Positions 45,391-56,392 are shown, counted from the first letter of the stretch. The stretch is DNA of 64,000 nt from Siphonodentalium dalli (GCA_032622095.1 CP136068.1:138455989-138519988); one strand, 5' to 3'. A program made the numbers and translations. The notes: generated by a model from the letters alone, not told the origin.

Positions 45391-45518
45391 CTTGAGTGTT
45401 GCGTTATACACTGAGTGGTGGATAACTAGAAGGTCAGTTCCTTCGTCGGCTATGATCGTCGCATTTCGTTTATTGTCGTTTCCCAATAACGCAAGCTCGC
45501 CGAAATCCTGGTCGCTAC
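45391..45518 (-). CDS. CNBD gene 2, exon A (C-terminal half of first CNBD)
   Basis: A 128-bp exon on the - strand between ATCTCTTGCAG and CAAG/GTAGGT, the same length and phases as gene 1 exon A. It reads SDQDFGELALLGNDNKRNAT, IIADEGTDLLVIHHSVYN and ATLK. FGELALL..KRNAT is a near-canonical phosphate-binding cassette, with Glu for the ribose and Arg for the cyclic phosphate, so this domain may bind cAMP or cGMP. This is the strongest single domain identification in the window. Earlier exons were not found in 45519-64000, so the gene's 5' end is missing or unrecognised. Confidence 0.9.
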
Positions 45519-45744
45519 CTGCAAGAGATTGAAGAATAATTAAATAAGTATCTGAGCAGTAACGTGGAGACAGGTGAGGGTTTGGGAACGGGGGTTCTCA
45601 CCCCCAAATTAGGCCAGAATTTTCAAGTTGGAAAATCCCATGCCTGACACATCATTTGCATCTTCCATAAATTGTTTTTATGCTTTAATTGCCAATGCTG
45701 CAAATTAATGCAGAACATGGATATATACATATATACAATGGGGT

Positions 45745-45841
45745 CACTTGCATCATCATCGTCATCATTATCACCATCATCGTCATAATCGTTGTCGTCG
45801 TCATAATCAGCATCATCAATATAATCATCATCATCATCTTC

Positions 45842-45878
<37 letters not shown>

Positions 45879-45990
45879 CCACCATCACCATCTTCTTCAT
45901 CATCACCATCATCATCATCATCAACATCATCCTCATCATCATCATCATCATCACTATCATCATCGCCATCATCATCGTCGTCATCATCAA

Positions 45991-46022
<32 letters not shown>

Positions 46023-46380
46023 TCATCACCATCATCATCGTCATCATCAACATCATCGTCGTCATTATCAACACCACAACCATCACCATCATCATCGTCA
46101 TCACCATCATTATCGTCATCATCAACACCATCATCGTCATCATCACCATCATTATCGTCATTATCAACACCACAACCATCACCATCATAATCATCATCAC
46201 CATTATCATCACCATCATTATCGTCATCATCATCACCATCATCATCATAATCATCATCATCATCATCGTCATCATCATTATCGTCATCATCATCACCATC
46301 ATCATCGTCATCATCAACACCATCATCATCTTCATCATCACCATCATCATCATCTTCATCATCCGTATCATCACCACCGT
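45745..46380. repeat. Imperfect (ATC)n microsatellite
   Basis: About 630 bp of CATCAT with CACCAT, CGTCAT and CAACAC interruptions. ORFs of 244-256 codons are open on both strands and in several frames (Ile-, His- or Met-rich). Such reading in all frames is the mark of a trinucleotide repeat, not a gene. Confidence 0.95.
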
Positions 46381-46499
46381 CGACATTTTGTCACCGTCTG
46401 TATCAATCTTCGTCATCACCTATCGGCATCGTTCCGATTGTTTGATTTTACAATTTTAATAACTTTTCCTTGTATTCTTTAACAATTTTATAATTTCAC

Positions 46500-46735
46500 C
46501 TATACAGAGCCCCAGACAAACATGAGCAGACGACACTCTTCTTTATGCTTCTATATATGTGTGGGGCTCCCTGCAGGGTAATGGATGTTTTTTTTTATTT
46601 TATGTCCTAAAAATTGTAAGAAACATTTATTTAAAAAAAATGATAAAAAATTGTTAGGCCAATGCATTCTCTTATATATGCGAGGCGACCTATGGTCGAC
46701 TCGCATATATAAGAGAATGCATTGGCACAGGGTAA
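46500..46735. mobile_element. Single-hairpin element with GAGCCCCAGACA dyad
   Basis: It contains the inverse of the 6295-6355 dyad (AGAGCCCCAGACAAACATGA..TGTGTGGGGCTCCC) and one 69-nt hairpin (46658-46726) followed by CACAGGGTAAA. It is colinear with the inverted right half of the element at 6141-6497. Confidence 0.65.
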
Positions 46736-47020
46736 ACAAATCCGATTGTTTGATTTGTTATCCAGCATTTATTGTGAAATACGCTATTGTTCGACTAAAA
46801 GTCCAATATTTTCTTTTAGTAATTGTTGGGATTGAAATGACTACCAGTTGGAAAATTTCCAACCTCCATTGGGGTATCAGGTTGGAGGTTTCCGACAGTA
46901 AACATGAAGTGGCAATTCCGAATTTTCAACACAAGGGGTGGGGGGTGTGCAAATGGTATTATTAATGTAAATGGGATGGGTGCAGTTATGAATGTTAAGG
47001 TGAACAGACCATCTAGCCAC

Positions 47021-48748
47021 ACCCTGTTTGTAATACAAATAAGTCTGTAATAAACTACCCCTACTGCAATGTGGCGTTGTTCAGGATTTTGTGCTGTATC
47101 ATGTGTTATGCACTGGCTCAGTATGAATGTCCGTCACATTACTTCAACGTGCGTTTACATGTTCTCAGTTTGTGCGGATGAATACTGGCTCAGTGTGATG
47201 TGTTTATTGCTTCATATGCGCGCGAATAAATTATCATTAATTATCAAAAAGGCCATATTACGAGCCGAAAGGCACATTTACACGATCGATCGGAGTGGCA
47301 CATTGAGATGTCCTTTAAAGCCACATGGCGGTTTGAGCTCCAAAATACATCTCAAAATATTCGCTTTTTTAATATTTCCCGGTATCGAAATATATGTAGG
47401 TCGATAAACACCTGAACTACCTTTCTACGAGCATTATAAGCCCATAAGAACGCATTGAAGTCATACACATTACATTTTCAAACATAATATTCGACCTCGT
47501 ACAAAAAAAAAACATGATGTCCGAAAAAGGTATATTGCGTTACCTTAACATGATTATACATGTATCAAAAAAACTTCAAGCAGTGCTCTCTCTTCATTTT
47601 AATCATCAGAATTATGTAGTATCATAAACATATCAGAGCGACGACAGCTCGAGAATTACTTCCTGTGTTCTATTGTTACAATTTTTACGCGACCGCTGAC
47701 TAAAATATTGAACCGCGGCACAAACGAAACGAAATAAAACTTTATCGAAAAATATAAGAAATAAAACAAATTTGTTCGGAAATCTTCCGCGTATGTTTTG
47801 AGATACGTCTGATCAAATTATGCATTCATACTTTTTTGGTTTCGAACGAGCTATGGCCGTTTAATTCAGATCAAGCTTGAAATTAGTCCGATATTTGCCC
47901 ACGTCGGGGTTCGACAATTTCGTCTATGCCATAGATATTGAACCCAATCATAGTTGAAAATATAATTCAATCTTCTGTCAGAAGGATGAATCGGCGCAAA
48001 TATAATTATTTCGAGAAAAAGTATAATGGTAGAAACAGTTTCTATCGCACAATCGGGTCCGAAAACGCATGCATGCATGTGCTGAGCACACACTGTTGAA
48101 AATGATAGCGTTGATCACCATATATAACATTATATAACACCATCTTTAAAAACATTTATAAAGTTCACATTTTGTATTTCTAACATAAATTATACCTCAT
48201 CAAATTCGGTGGACACGGGTCCACAAAGCCCTTGAAGATAAACCCTAATTGTAATATGAGTAACGTAATCAAACCAGTCATGGTAGAACGTGATAACTTT
48301 CCCAGATAGATATATATAATGTAAATCTCGGATGTGCGTCAGACTCTTTTGTCTGTAATATAAAAAAAAACATAATACGAGGGGCGTATTCGCGCAATAA
48401 TCGGCGGACCCATATTAGCACCACTTAGCAGTGTTTTCACTTGTTTCCTTTCATCCAGGGGCATGTGTCGCAGATTTGTTCGGTGATATTTTAGATTAAT
48501 TTAGCGAACATAATATCAGTCTCGTGACAGGCTGACAGCTCATGAGGCATTTTTTATATGTTTTTTGTTTGTTTCACGGATCTTCCTACCTAAAAAAATT
48601 ACCACAAAAAAAAATCAAATTGCAATCAGTACTTATATTATTTCGTCCGTCTCTAATGGGGCGTATAGCAAACAAAAAATAGTTTTAATTATTGAGCATT
48701 AAAAAAGGCCAGAATATCATGTAAAACTATTTCTGACTCTAATGGGGA
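47021..48748. other. No gene recognised
   Basis: A 112-codon ORF at 47069-47407 matches no family, and its 3' part resembles decayed repeat sequence near 52650 and 62400. The rest is AT-rich without recognisable signals. Confidence 0.45.
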
Positions 48749-49148
48749 TTAACCCTTTACCCAACAAACCGGCCAAAACCGGCCAAATAAAGCTTCAACA
48801 GCCTAAAATATCTTCGGTCTGTCTCAATAGAACCATACAAATATGGATATCATTGGAACCGGCTCATTGACCACATTGTGATAGTTACAGTTATACCCTG
48901 TGCCAATGCATTCTCTTATATATGCGAGTCGACCATAGGTCGCCTCGCATATATAAGAGAATGCATTGGCCTAAAAAAAATCTGTTTTTAACACTTTTTA
49001 CCATTTTTTCTTACAATCTTTAACAATTTTATAATTTTTAATGTGTTAAGCCAATGCATTCTCTTATATATGCGAGGCGACCTATGGTCGACTCGCATAT
49101 ATAAGAGAATGCATTGGCACAGGGCCCTTCTGTTGGGTAAAGGGTTAA
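48749..49148. mobile_element. TTAA MITE family A (A5), two intact hairpins
   Basis: A 400-bp copy with perfect-looking ends TTAACCCTTTACCCAACA / TGTTGGGTAAAGGGTTAA and hairpins at 48902-48970 and 49050-49118. It is the least decayed full-length copy here and a good family reference. Confidence 0.9.
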
Positions 49149-50401
49149 CCTACCAGATAGCCCCTTGTTCGTCAATCAGAAGGAGAGCATAGGCATACTT
49201 AGCTATTATTAAAACATATTCTTCTTTCGATTATATTACAGGCTCGGTCAGTTCACCATTGCGTCTAAAATAAATATATATATATATCACGAAACCCCTA
49301 TTATATCATTAAAAAACCATCACACGTTTCCTTTTATTACATGACCCTACCCTTATTCCATTCAATAAGCCCATTCTATAAATTGTGATATTAAACGTTC
49401 GTTTACTAACAGGAGATAGTGCCAGGTGACCTTTGACTTCCGGTTTGTCGTCTGTTTATAATATGTACGCTACATCTCAAAATACTATGGTTTCCAATAT
49501 TTTCCCAACAAACTATAATGAATGAAGAGTTTGAAAAGTTATGTCATTAAATATACACCATTAATTACGCCAAAGAGTCTTTATCTATATGGGACTATTT
49601 CTTTACGCGGGCAATCAACGCATAGTTACGCGATACGTCATCGCATGCATTATAGAAGCCGATGTTAGTTTCACGTCCCATTTGTTGATTTAAGTATGTT
49701 TTATCGAGGTTTTTGATCATGTAATAAATAGGATCTACAACACGTCCTCAAAGGCTCGGTCCAGACCTAATTTACTGGACTCATTTTGCAAATTACGCTA
49801 TAAACTATATATCTCTCGCTAGGGTATATATCACTTGTCATCGCGCCAACAAAATGATTACATTGATTCAGGCATGTTAATATTATTTCAAAATGCCGCG
49901 CAATGCAAAATGATTGCTTTGTTCATTAAAGTTAAATTCTTGTCCAAATTCGTTACACCAACGTAAATAGACACACAAACAAGGAGGCAAATTGAGGATT
50001 CAGGAACTATAATTTTCATCGCCAGCCCAGAGCGCGCAATACGGTTGTGAATCGTCTCAATCAACGCTGTAAATGTATGCATTTCGCAGATTCTTTTAAG
50101 GATTTGTTAAAAACGCATCAAGCTGTAGCATTTTTTATGTCTTATACAATATCTTCAACTCATTATGTTGGGAAAGAAAATTTTACCACTCCTACTCTAT
50201 ATATACAAATAATTATCTGTATAAACCAACACATAAAACAAACATTGCCTGACTGTTAAACAACTCTGGTACATATTGTAAGTTATTACACACCCATTCA
50301 TATAATCACATTGTTCCTGTTGTGTAGTATTTTGATTCTGATTCTGCACCATGCAACAATTTAATAAAATTAAAACATGAAATTAGGAATTGGGATGTTA
50401 T
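49149..50401. other. No gene recognised
   Basis: AT-rich. Short ORFs occur at 49888-50082 (-) and 50047-50259 (+), and a 49-codon open stretch on the - strand near 49600-49750. None has matching splice signals or a known motif. Confidence 0.45.
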
Positions 50402-50635
50402 TATTTAAGAAATGACTTGAAGATCGATTGGGGTCATTTGATTTTGACCGGCAGAGTAATTAAATAAAGTGTTTGAATCCCGAAGAGATACAGACGAACT
50501 TTGTTTAATTACTCTGCTGATCAAAACCAATGACCCAATCGATCCTCAAGTCATTCCTTATAATCATATAGAACATTTTAATAGAACATTAATAACATGA
50601 ACAACTTTTCAAAACTACCAAAACAATTGCAAGGT
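50402..50635 (+). repeat. Interspersed foldback repeat P2
   Basis: Arms AATGACTTGAAGATCGATTG, GCAGAGTAATTAAA and their inverses form a hairpin at 50410-50560. The right part (ACATGAACAACTTTTCAAAA) matches P1 near 6901. It supplies the ATG and first ~11 codons of the Asp-rich ORF. Confidence 0.65.
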
Positions 50636-51029
50636 GGCGATGATACCAACAGTGGGGAGGACGACGACGATGACGATGATGATAATGATGATGATGATGA
50701 TGATGGTGACGGTGATTATAATGATGATGGAGATGATGATGATGATGATGATGATGATGATAAAGATGATGATGGCTATGATGACGTAGACTATGATGAC
50801 ACTGATGGCGATGATACTAACAATGGGGACGACGACGATGATGATGATGTCGGTTATGATAATGGTGATGTGGATGATGATGATGGTGATGATGATGATG
50901 ATTATGATAAAGATGATGATGGCTATGATGACGTAGACTATGATGACACTGATGGCGATGATACTAACAGTGGGGACGACGACGATGATGATGATGATGT
51001 CGGTGATGATAATGGTGATGTTGATGATA

Positions 51030-51060
<31 letters not shown>

Positions 51061-51190
51061 CGATGATGATGATGATGATGATAAAGATGATGATGGCTAT
51101 GATGACGTAGACTATGACGAAACTGATAGCGATGATACTAACAATGGGGACGACGATGATGATGGTGGTCATGGTGGTGGTGATTTTGTG
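50636..51190. repeat. GAT/GAC microsatellite with higher-order repeat (Asp-rich ORF)
   Basis: A 216-codon + strand ORF (50597-51247) is mostly Asp, with a repeated unit containing DKDDDGYDDVDYDDTDGDDT seen three times, about 147 and 174 bp apart. The opposite strand is open for 185 codons. The start lies in an interspersed repeat, there is no signal peptide, and the tail is random-looking. I read this as a microsatellite with nested duplications. A true acidic protein cannot be excluded without transcripts. Confidence 0.8.
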
Positions 51191-51663
51191 ATGCTTATAT
51201 TTGTTGTTTTTTATATTGAGTGTATTTTAGTCGTGTTATTGATCTAATTACATTCAGTGTTGTTTATGTCGGGGAACTGGGTCGTAATATCAAGGTCAAA
51301 AATTAATAAGGCGGCGTTGGTTTAAGTCCCCCGGCAATACTATATCAACAACAAAAAAGTGGGACATTTTCGAAGCAATCGAATGAGGTTATCGTTAACT
51401 TTATCACGACTCAAAATATCATTATTGAAGTGTATACCCTTGGGCGACGTGTGTTCCAGCGATTGGTTGTTTAGTTCCGGATCTAGAGTCATTATCGGGG
51501 GATCATCAACTACATCATGCTAATTTTCTATTTCTCGAATTTTTTTGGTCGCCAGGAATAACTCATTGGTGAATAACAGTTCCTGGACCGTGAGATAACA
51601 ATATTTTGTTTCAGGCTTTGGGCGATTTAAAGAATTAATTAACTCGCTTTGGCGCTCTCTGTT

Positions 51664-51671
51664 CTATTTAA
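51664..51671 (+). promoter_or_regulatory. TATA-like box
   Basis: TATTTAAA, about 90 bp before the signal-peptide ATG at 51759. A start site near 51695 would leave a ~60-nt leader containing a four-codon upstream ORF (ATG at 51704, TAG). A second TATA-like ATATAAAA at 51733 is too close to the ATG to serve unless the leader is nearly absent. Confidence 0.4.
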
Positions 51672-51758
51672 ATGGGGTGATCTTTAGCTCCATAGTCAAT
51701 TCATGGTAGTCCTGTAGCCGCAATAAGAAGTCATATAAAAACATAAAGACCGAAGAAA

Positions 51759-51833
51759 ATGAAGTTGGTTTTGTTCGCTGCATTGCTCGCTTTCCTCGGT
51801 GTTTTCACAGAAGCTGCGTCCACTGCGAAAGAG
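51759..51833 (+). CDS. First coding exon of a secreted protein
   Basis: 25 codons from ATG to a GAG/GTGAGC donor in phase 0. The peptide begins MKLVLFAALLAFLGVFTEA and continues ASTAKE. It has a basic start, a Leu/Ala/Phe-rich core and small residues near a likely cleavage site, as in a signal peptide. A TATA-like box and short leader precede it. The 3' exons were not recognised in the following 12 kb. The mature protein is unknown. It is too short for an ordinary ORF scan. Confidence 0.6.
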
Positions 51834-51877
51834 GTGAGCAATTTGATAACATAAGCGCTATTTATAATTAATCAGAG

Positions 51878-52439
51878 TAAAGATACGGTAAGCGTTGGTG
51901 GTGTGTATTGCTGTCAAAATAGTCACATTCGTTAAAACCGCCACAAACAGAAACATTATTAAATTATAGACAAGTTTGTTCTTATGCCAATCATAAATAT
52001 TGCATGATATTGTCATGTTAGTACTCTGTGTTATGTAAACAAATGCCATGTTAAGTAAACAAACAGTATGTAAAGAGTATGTGGTAAGCCAAACACTCAA
52101 CTCCGGGGAGACATTACTAATGGACGTTGGTCATAAATGTCACCAAGTTGTTTACAACATACCGGTATAGCGCTCGTTAATCCTCGCCTCTCAAGATTTC
52201 AATGTTGAATGGGTCACCGTAGATCACTCTCCTAAAAAATCGCCACGGCGTCAAGCGTTTTGTTTATCGCTCACTATTTACGTGCTGTATATAAACAAAC
52301 GATCGGTTTTGTGGATAATATCGCATTCTTACTATCATACTATACTAGTAGTACATGTATATACTTGAGGAACTTTTCATAATTTTGTCATTTTTATTTC
52401 TAAAGTATAACCTATAACGAAGGCCATCCGTACCTTTAA
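51878..52439. mobile_element. TTAA element family D (D3) in first intron
   Basis: It starts TAAAGATACGGTAAGCGTTG (the first T of TTAA has changed) and ends CATCCGTACCTTTAA. It includes the GATAAGC-type foldback (here GGTAAGCCAAACACTCAAC). It is colinear with D1 but lacks the family A MITE. Both flanks carry related ~40-bp direct copies of AATTTGATAACATAAGCGCT-like sequence. Confidence 0.78.
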
Positions 52440-52846
52440 CAGCTGAGTAATTTGATAACATAGGCGGTATTTATAAATAAATATTATCAGCGCGTATAGT
52501 TACAGCACGGCGATATCAATTTCTTTATGTATCTAGTTTAAACAGACATGGCTGATTCGAGCGTCCAACTTTAATTTGTCTACGTAATTTGAGATAGGTT
52601 GAAAAATACACTAAATATTTATATACCGTCTCCATATTTTGGATCGAAAACTGCCATGTGGCTTTAAATCGTATGCACGAGAGATAAATTATATGAACAC
52701 CTCAAAAATACTTTGGCCCGCCTCTCACAGCAAATGGATCCTTTGAAATTTCGCCACATGACCTTCCGGATCAGTTCGATTAACTGTGTTAATGTTAATA
52801 ATTTCATTGAAGTTATGCTTGGGTGAGTGCCATTTTGTGGGGAAAA
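52440..52846. other. Decayed repeat, no gene
   Basis: The stretch from about 52530 to 52690 resembles 62090-62220 (AAACAGACATGGCTGATTCG versus AAACGGACATGGTTCATTCG). Nothing coding is seen. Confidence 0.45.
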
Positions 52847-52951
52847 GTGGCAGTCAGGTCAGGGGTGTGGTAGTCAGGTCAGGGGTGTGGCAGTCCGGTC
52901 AGGGGTGTGGCAGTCAGTCCAGGGGTGTGGCAGTCAGTTCAGGGGTGTGGT
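52847..52951. repeat. 20-bp minisatellite
   Basis: Five units of GGTCAGGGGTGTGGCAGTCA with small changes. The overlapping 91-codon ORF (52786-53061) reflects the repeat. Confidence 0.88.
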
Positions 52952-54581
52952 GGAAAAAAGTTCGGGCACATAGGCGCTTTGTTTTCATTTTAACCTATCT
53001 TGGCACCAATGTTCAAAATTTGTTTCCGGTGTATTTTCAGAGACCCACCCCTTTTTTTTAAAGACTTGTGACAAATATCTACTCGATAACATAATACTTC
53101 AACGTATGGGTTTCGTTATTGATAATTTGCAATGTTTTGTTAAACAGTTGGAGACACGCTCAACGAAGTTTTTTTTATTTTTATTTTTAATAAATTTTTA
53201 TTTTTTTTAATGTTTCATGTGTTTTTATCAACTTGTTCGATACTTCGATAAAGGCCAATATTTCTTTTCCTGCTGGTCCCTGACATGCGCACATAAAAAA
53301 AAATAATATAAAAACATAGCTAAGACAATGGTTGTGGACACACGTACCACAGCTAGTAGCGATGGCATATTTGGTGTGTCATCTTATTGTGGTGGAGGTT
53401 GATGACAATTGGTCGTCATAAATACTATGTCATATCTAAACATGTTGCCTGTTGAGTTTCCGCACAATGAGTCGATTGGACCAATTAACACATTGCTTTA
53501 TACCAAGGTTGGTCTCTACTCATTACGTATAGCTATATTGTATTCTCTACGATGTATATAGTTGCAGGATGGTGTTTGACCGTGGCAATCCCTCACTTAC
53601 TCATATTCACATAGCACGTGTTATTGATGTTAACTCAATACATGTTTATTAAGTTTGACTCACTTATATTTGCCGAGAAATTACACGGGCGATTTGTTCT
53701 TAATACGAACAAACATTATTGTTGATAGAAAGGGGTTATTCATTAAGTTACCAAGTGGACTTGTATGTTATCATGACAAATATAACACTTTTGAGTAAAT
53801 ATCAGAAGCGACAAGACCTTCAGGTAGATAAATACTTGAGAGATCGACCACTGGTAGAGCTTGGTAGACTCATTGTGCGAATACGCAGTGGGCGACATGG
53901 CTAGCTCAGACATATTATAGTAATTATGACGACCGATTGTCATCAAACTCCACCATAATAAGATGGAACTCCTACTATGCATTCGCTACCGTGGTATGTG
54001 TGTCTGCAGCCAATGTAAGTGTCACACGTCAATCAGATAGCCTTCCATACCGACGAGCAGACACATATATAGCAACTAAACAGCCAACAAATCGACTGCC
54101 AATCGCATGTATAAATAGTATATACCCGTACGTCCACACCGGTGTATGGAAAATACACAGTAGTTAATCAGTGTTAGACACATGTTCACCAGTAATTAAG
54201 CAAGCCATTCTAGAGGTACAACATAAATGGGTACGGAAAATGCACATGTACACTTAAGTATCAATTTCACCACTTAAACATTCTTGTTCGATGATTACCG
54301 TTTTAAAATTCAAAGTGGCTAGTGTACCCACATTTTCCACAGCTTGGAGGTTGATTAGACAAAGAAACACAATGCAGAGAGATTCTCGACATATTCATCT
54401 GGATGTGGTGGAATATAACCGAGGAACGCTGCAGTTAGTTGATTCCGACTCAGGCTAGTGATGTACATGTAACATTGCACAGTACAAATATCGGTGAATT
54501 CGTATCAGAATTGGTTACGTAATTGATTCAGAAATATACAATCATTAACGACTTGTGTAACTATATCAGTGTATGAATAAT
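52952..54581. other. No gene recognised
   Basis: AT-rich sequence with T-rich runs near 53160-53220. Short ORFs at 53719-53904 and 53937-54167 show no known motif. Confidence 0.45.
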
Positions 54582-54688
54582 AAGCAATTATTTCGTGTGT
54601 CTTTTGTGAACAGGCAAAATTGTCCCGATGTATCAGGAATGACTATTGAACTGTTGCCCAAGGCAAAAGACACACGAAATAATTGCTT
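54582..54688. other. Perfect 25-bp stem hairpin
   Basis: 54582-54606 (AAGCAATTATTTCGTGTGTC + TTTTG) is exactly inverse to 54664-54688, with a 57-nt loop. The loop is long for a microRNA precursor and the stem has no mismatches, so a young foldback or inverted duplication is likelier. A 127-codon ORF crosses it. Confidence 0.7.
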
Positions 54689-54724
54689 TGTTACCCAATA
54701 CATTTACTTGTATATAATCAGGTT

Positions 54725-54870
54725 AGTTCGTTCGGGCCAGTCAACAGTTCGCTCGGAGCCAGTCAACAGTTCGCTCGGGTCGGGCAACAGTTCACTCGTG
54801 ACGTCACGAAAGCTGACCGTGATTGCAAACCGGACAACAGTTCATTCAGGGCGGGCATATAAGGCAAGAA
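54725..54870. repeat. Short GC-rich tandem repeat
   Basis: Repeated CCAGTCAACAGTTCGCTCGG-like units (about five, diverging). It includes one TGACGTCA palindrome near 54798 and a TATAAGG near 54856. The CRE and TATA-like words are suggestive but no gene start follows. Confidence 0.55.
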
Positions 54871-54984
54871 ACGTGGTAAAAAAAAATTTGGATATGCATT
54901 TATGTTGCCAGCAATATGATACAAACACATACAGTTCACCTATCTGCCTATTATGATGAAATCATGTTTTCAATGATACATCAT

Positions 54985-55850
54985 ACATCATATATGCTAA
55001 AAGGCAAGTATTCAATGATACATGCTAAATGGCTATATGGAATTTAGTTCTGAGAAAACATTGTTAAAATTACTTTATAGCTCTGAAACGTGGTTACTGT
55101 GGCAACAAACGAGCGACTTGATCTTTTAAAAGGCATCTTTTCAATGATACATGCAACATGGCTATATGGAATTCAGTTCTGAGAAAACATTGTTAAAAAA
55201 TTGCTTTGTAGCTCTGAAACATGGTTACAGTGGCAACAAACGAGCGACTTGATTTTTTTAAAGGCATCTTTTCAATGATACATGCAACATGGCTATAGAT
55301 ATGGAATACAGATCTGAGAAAACATTGTTAAAAATTGCTTTATAGCTCTGAAACGTGGTTACAGTGGCAACAAACGAGCGACTTGATTTTTAAAAGGGCA
55401 TCTATTCAATGATACATGCAACATGGCTAGATATGGAAGTTAATTCTGAGAAAATATTGTTAAAAATTGGTATCTAGCCCCGAAACGTGGTTATAGTGGC
55501 AAAGCGACTTGAATTTTTAAAGGGCGTGTATTCGACAATAGATGCTACATGGCTATCTGGAATTTAGTTCTGAGAAAACATTGTTAGAAACATGGAATTT
55601 TAATTTTTACAAATAATTGTCGAAAATTGCTTGTAGCCATGGAACGAAACTTTTATTCAAGACAGATTTATTAATGAAACATTTGATTTAAAATTATTTG
55701 ATACTATATTTTTAAAGGATCTATTCAATGAAACATATGTTGCTCAAAATTGCTTTGTTGTCTGAAAAAAATGTGGTTACAATTAATGGCAAGCAGCTTG
55801 ATATTTTAGGGCATCAGTTCAATGAAACATTCTAAATATAATTTTAAATT
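54985..55850 (+). repeat. ~130-bp satellite
   Basis: Four to five tandem units of 126-134 bp start at about 55012, 55141, 55272, 55406 and 55531. They are marked by TCAATGATACATGCAACATG and GTGGCAACAAACGAGCGACT. Units decay after 55600. Non-coding. Confidence 0.88.
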
Positions 55851-56293
55851 TAATTAAAAAAAGCTTCAGTCCGTTATTGAGGATTTTGTGAGAAAAGTTA
55901 ACGGACTACCTATACTTGGGGCTTATTTTCAAAGTATCTTTCATGCTGCTTCTTTTCCGGGATTTTCCATTGAAATACAAGAATCCGTATTTTTACAATT
56001 TTGGGTCAAATTTACAAAACTCAGCGCAAATAAGGGTGAAAACACGTCAGAACAGACATTTTTCTAAATCCCAGTAATGTGGCATATTTTCAGGTTGCTA
56101 CCTATTGTTATTGTTTCAATACAAAAAAGTAATAGATCAGTTTTAGAATTGGAATAAGTCTAGCATACCTGAAGTTTTGCTATGGCTGAAGCCCAAACAC
56201 GGCTGATAAATCTTAAATACATGAAAAATATAGGGTTTATGTTAACCCTCTCCTGACGGGTGTTGTGTGTTTCTGCATTACATATCACGTGAA

Positions 56294-56357
56294 GGCGCAT
56301 TCTCTTATATATGCGTCTCCCACGGGGAGCCTAGCATTTACAAGAGAATGCACTGGC
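56294..56357. repeat. Diverged 69-nt hairpin relative
   Basis: GCGCATTCTCTTATATATGC on the left and CAAGAGAATGCACTGGC on the right match the outer stem of the hairpin module. The inner stem is replaced by TCTCCCACGGGGAG. TTAACCCTCTCCTGACGGG at 56243 may be the left end of its carrier. Confidence 0.55.
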
Positions 56358-56392
56358 TTACAAGATCAAGGTAAATCTATATCAAAAGTTGC

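Larger units (their letters stand above)
45570..47020 (+). repeat. Repeat Q4 interrupted by a microsatellite and hairpin element
   Basis: The left part (45570-45695: TTCAAGTTGGAAAATCCC) and the right part (46825-47020: CCAGTTGGAAAATTTCC, AGGTTGGAGGTTTCCGACAG) belong to one Q copy. Between them lie the ATC microsatellite and a single-hairpin element. Confidence 0.55.

Noticed and set aside
45685-46482. Long ORFs of 244-256 codons on both strands
   Set aside because: They are translations of an ATC/GAT microsatellite, open in several frames with Ile-, His- or Met-only stretches.
47069-47407. 112-codon ORF as a gene
   Set aside because: No known motif, no splice or promoter evidence, and its 3' part resembles decayed repeats elsewhere in the window.
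49596-49752. 49-codon open stretch on the - strand
   Set aside because: It looks weakly coding-like but lacks a credible acceptor, ends in a phase that does not fit gene 2 exon A, and matches no family.
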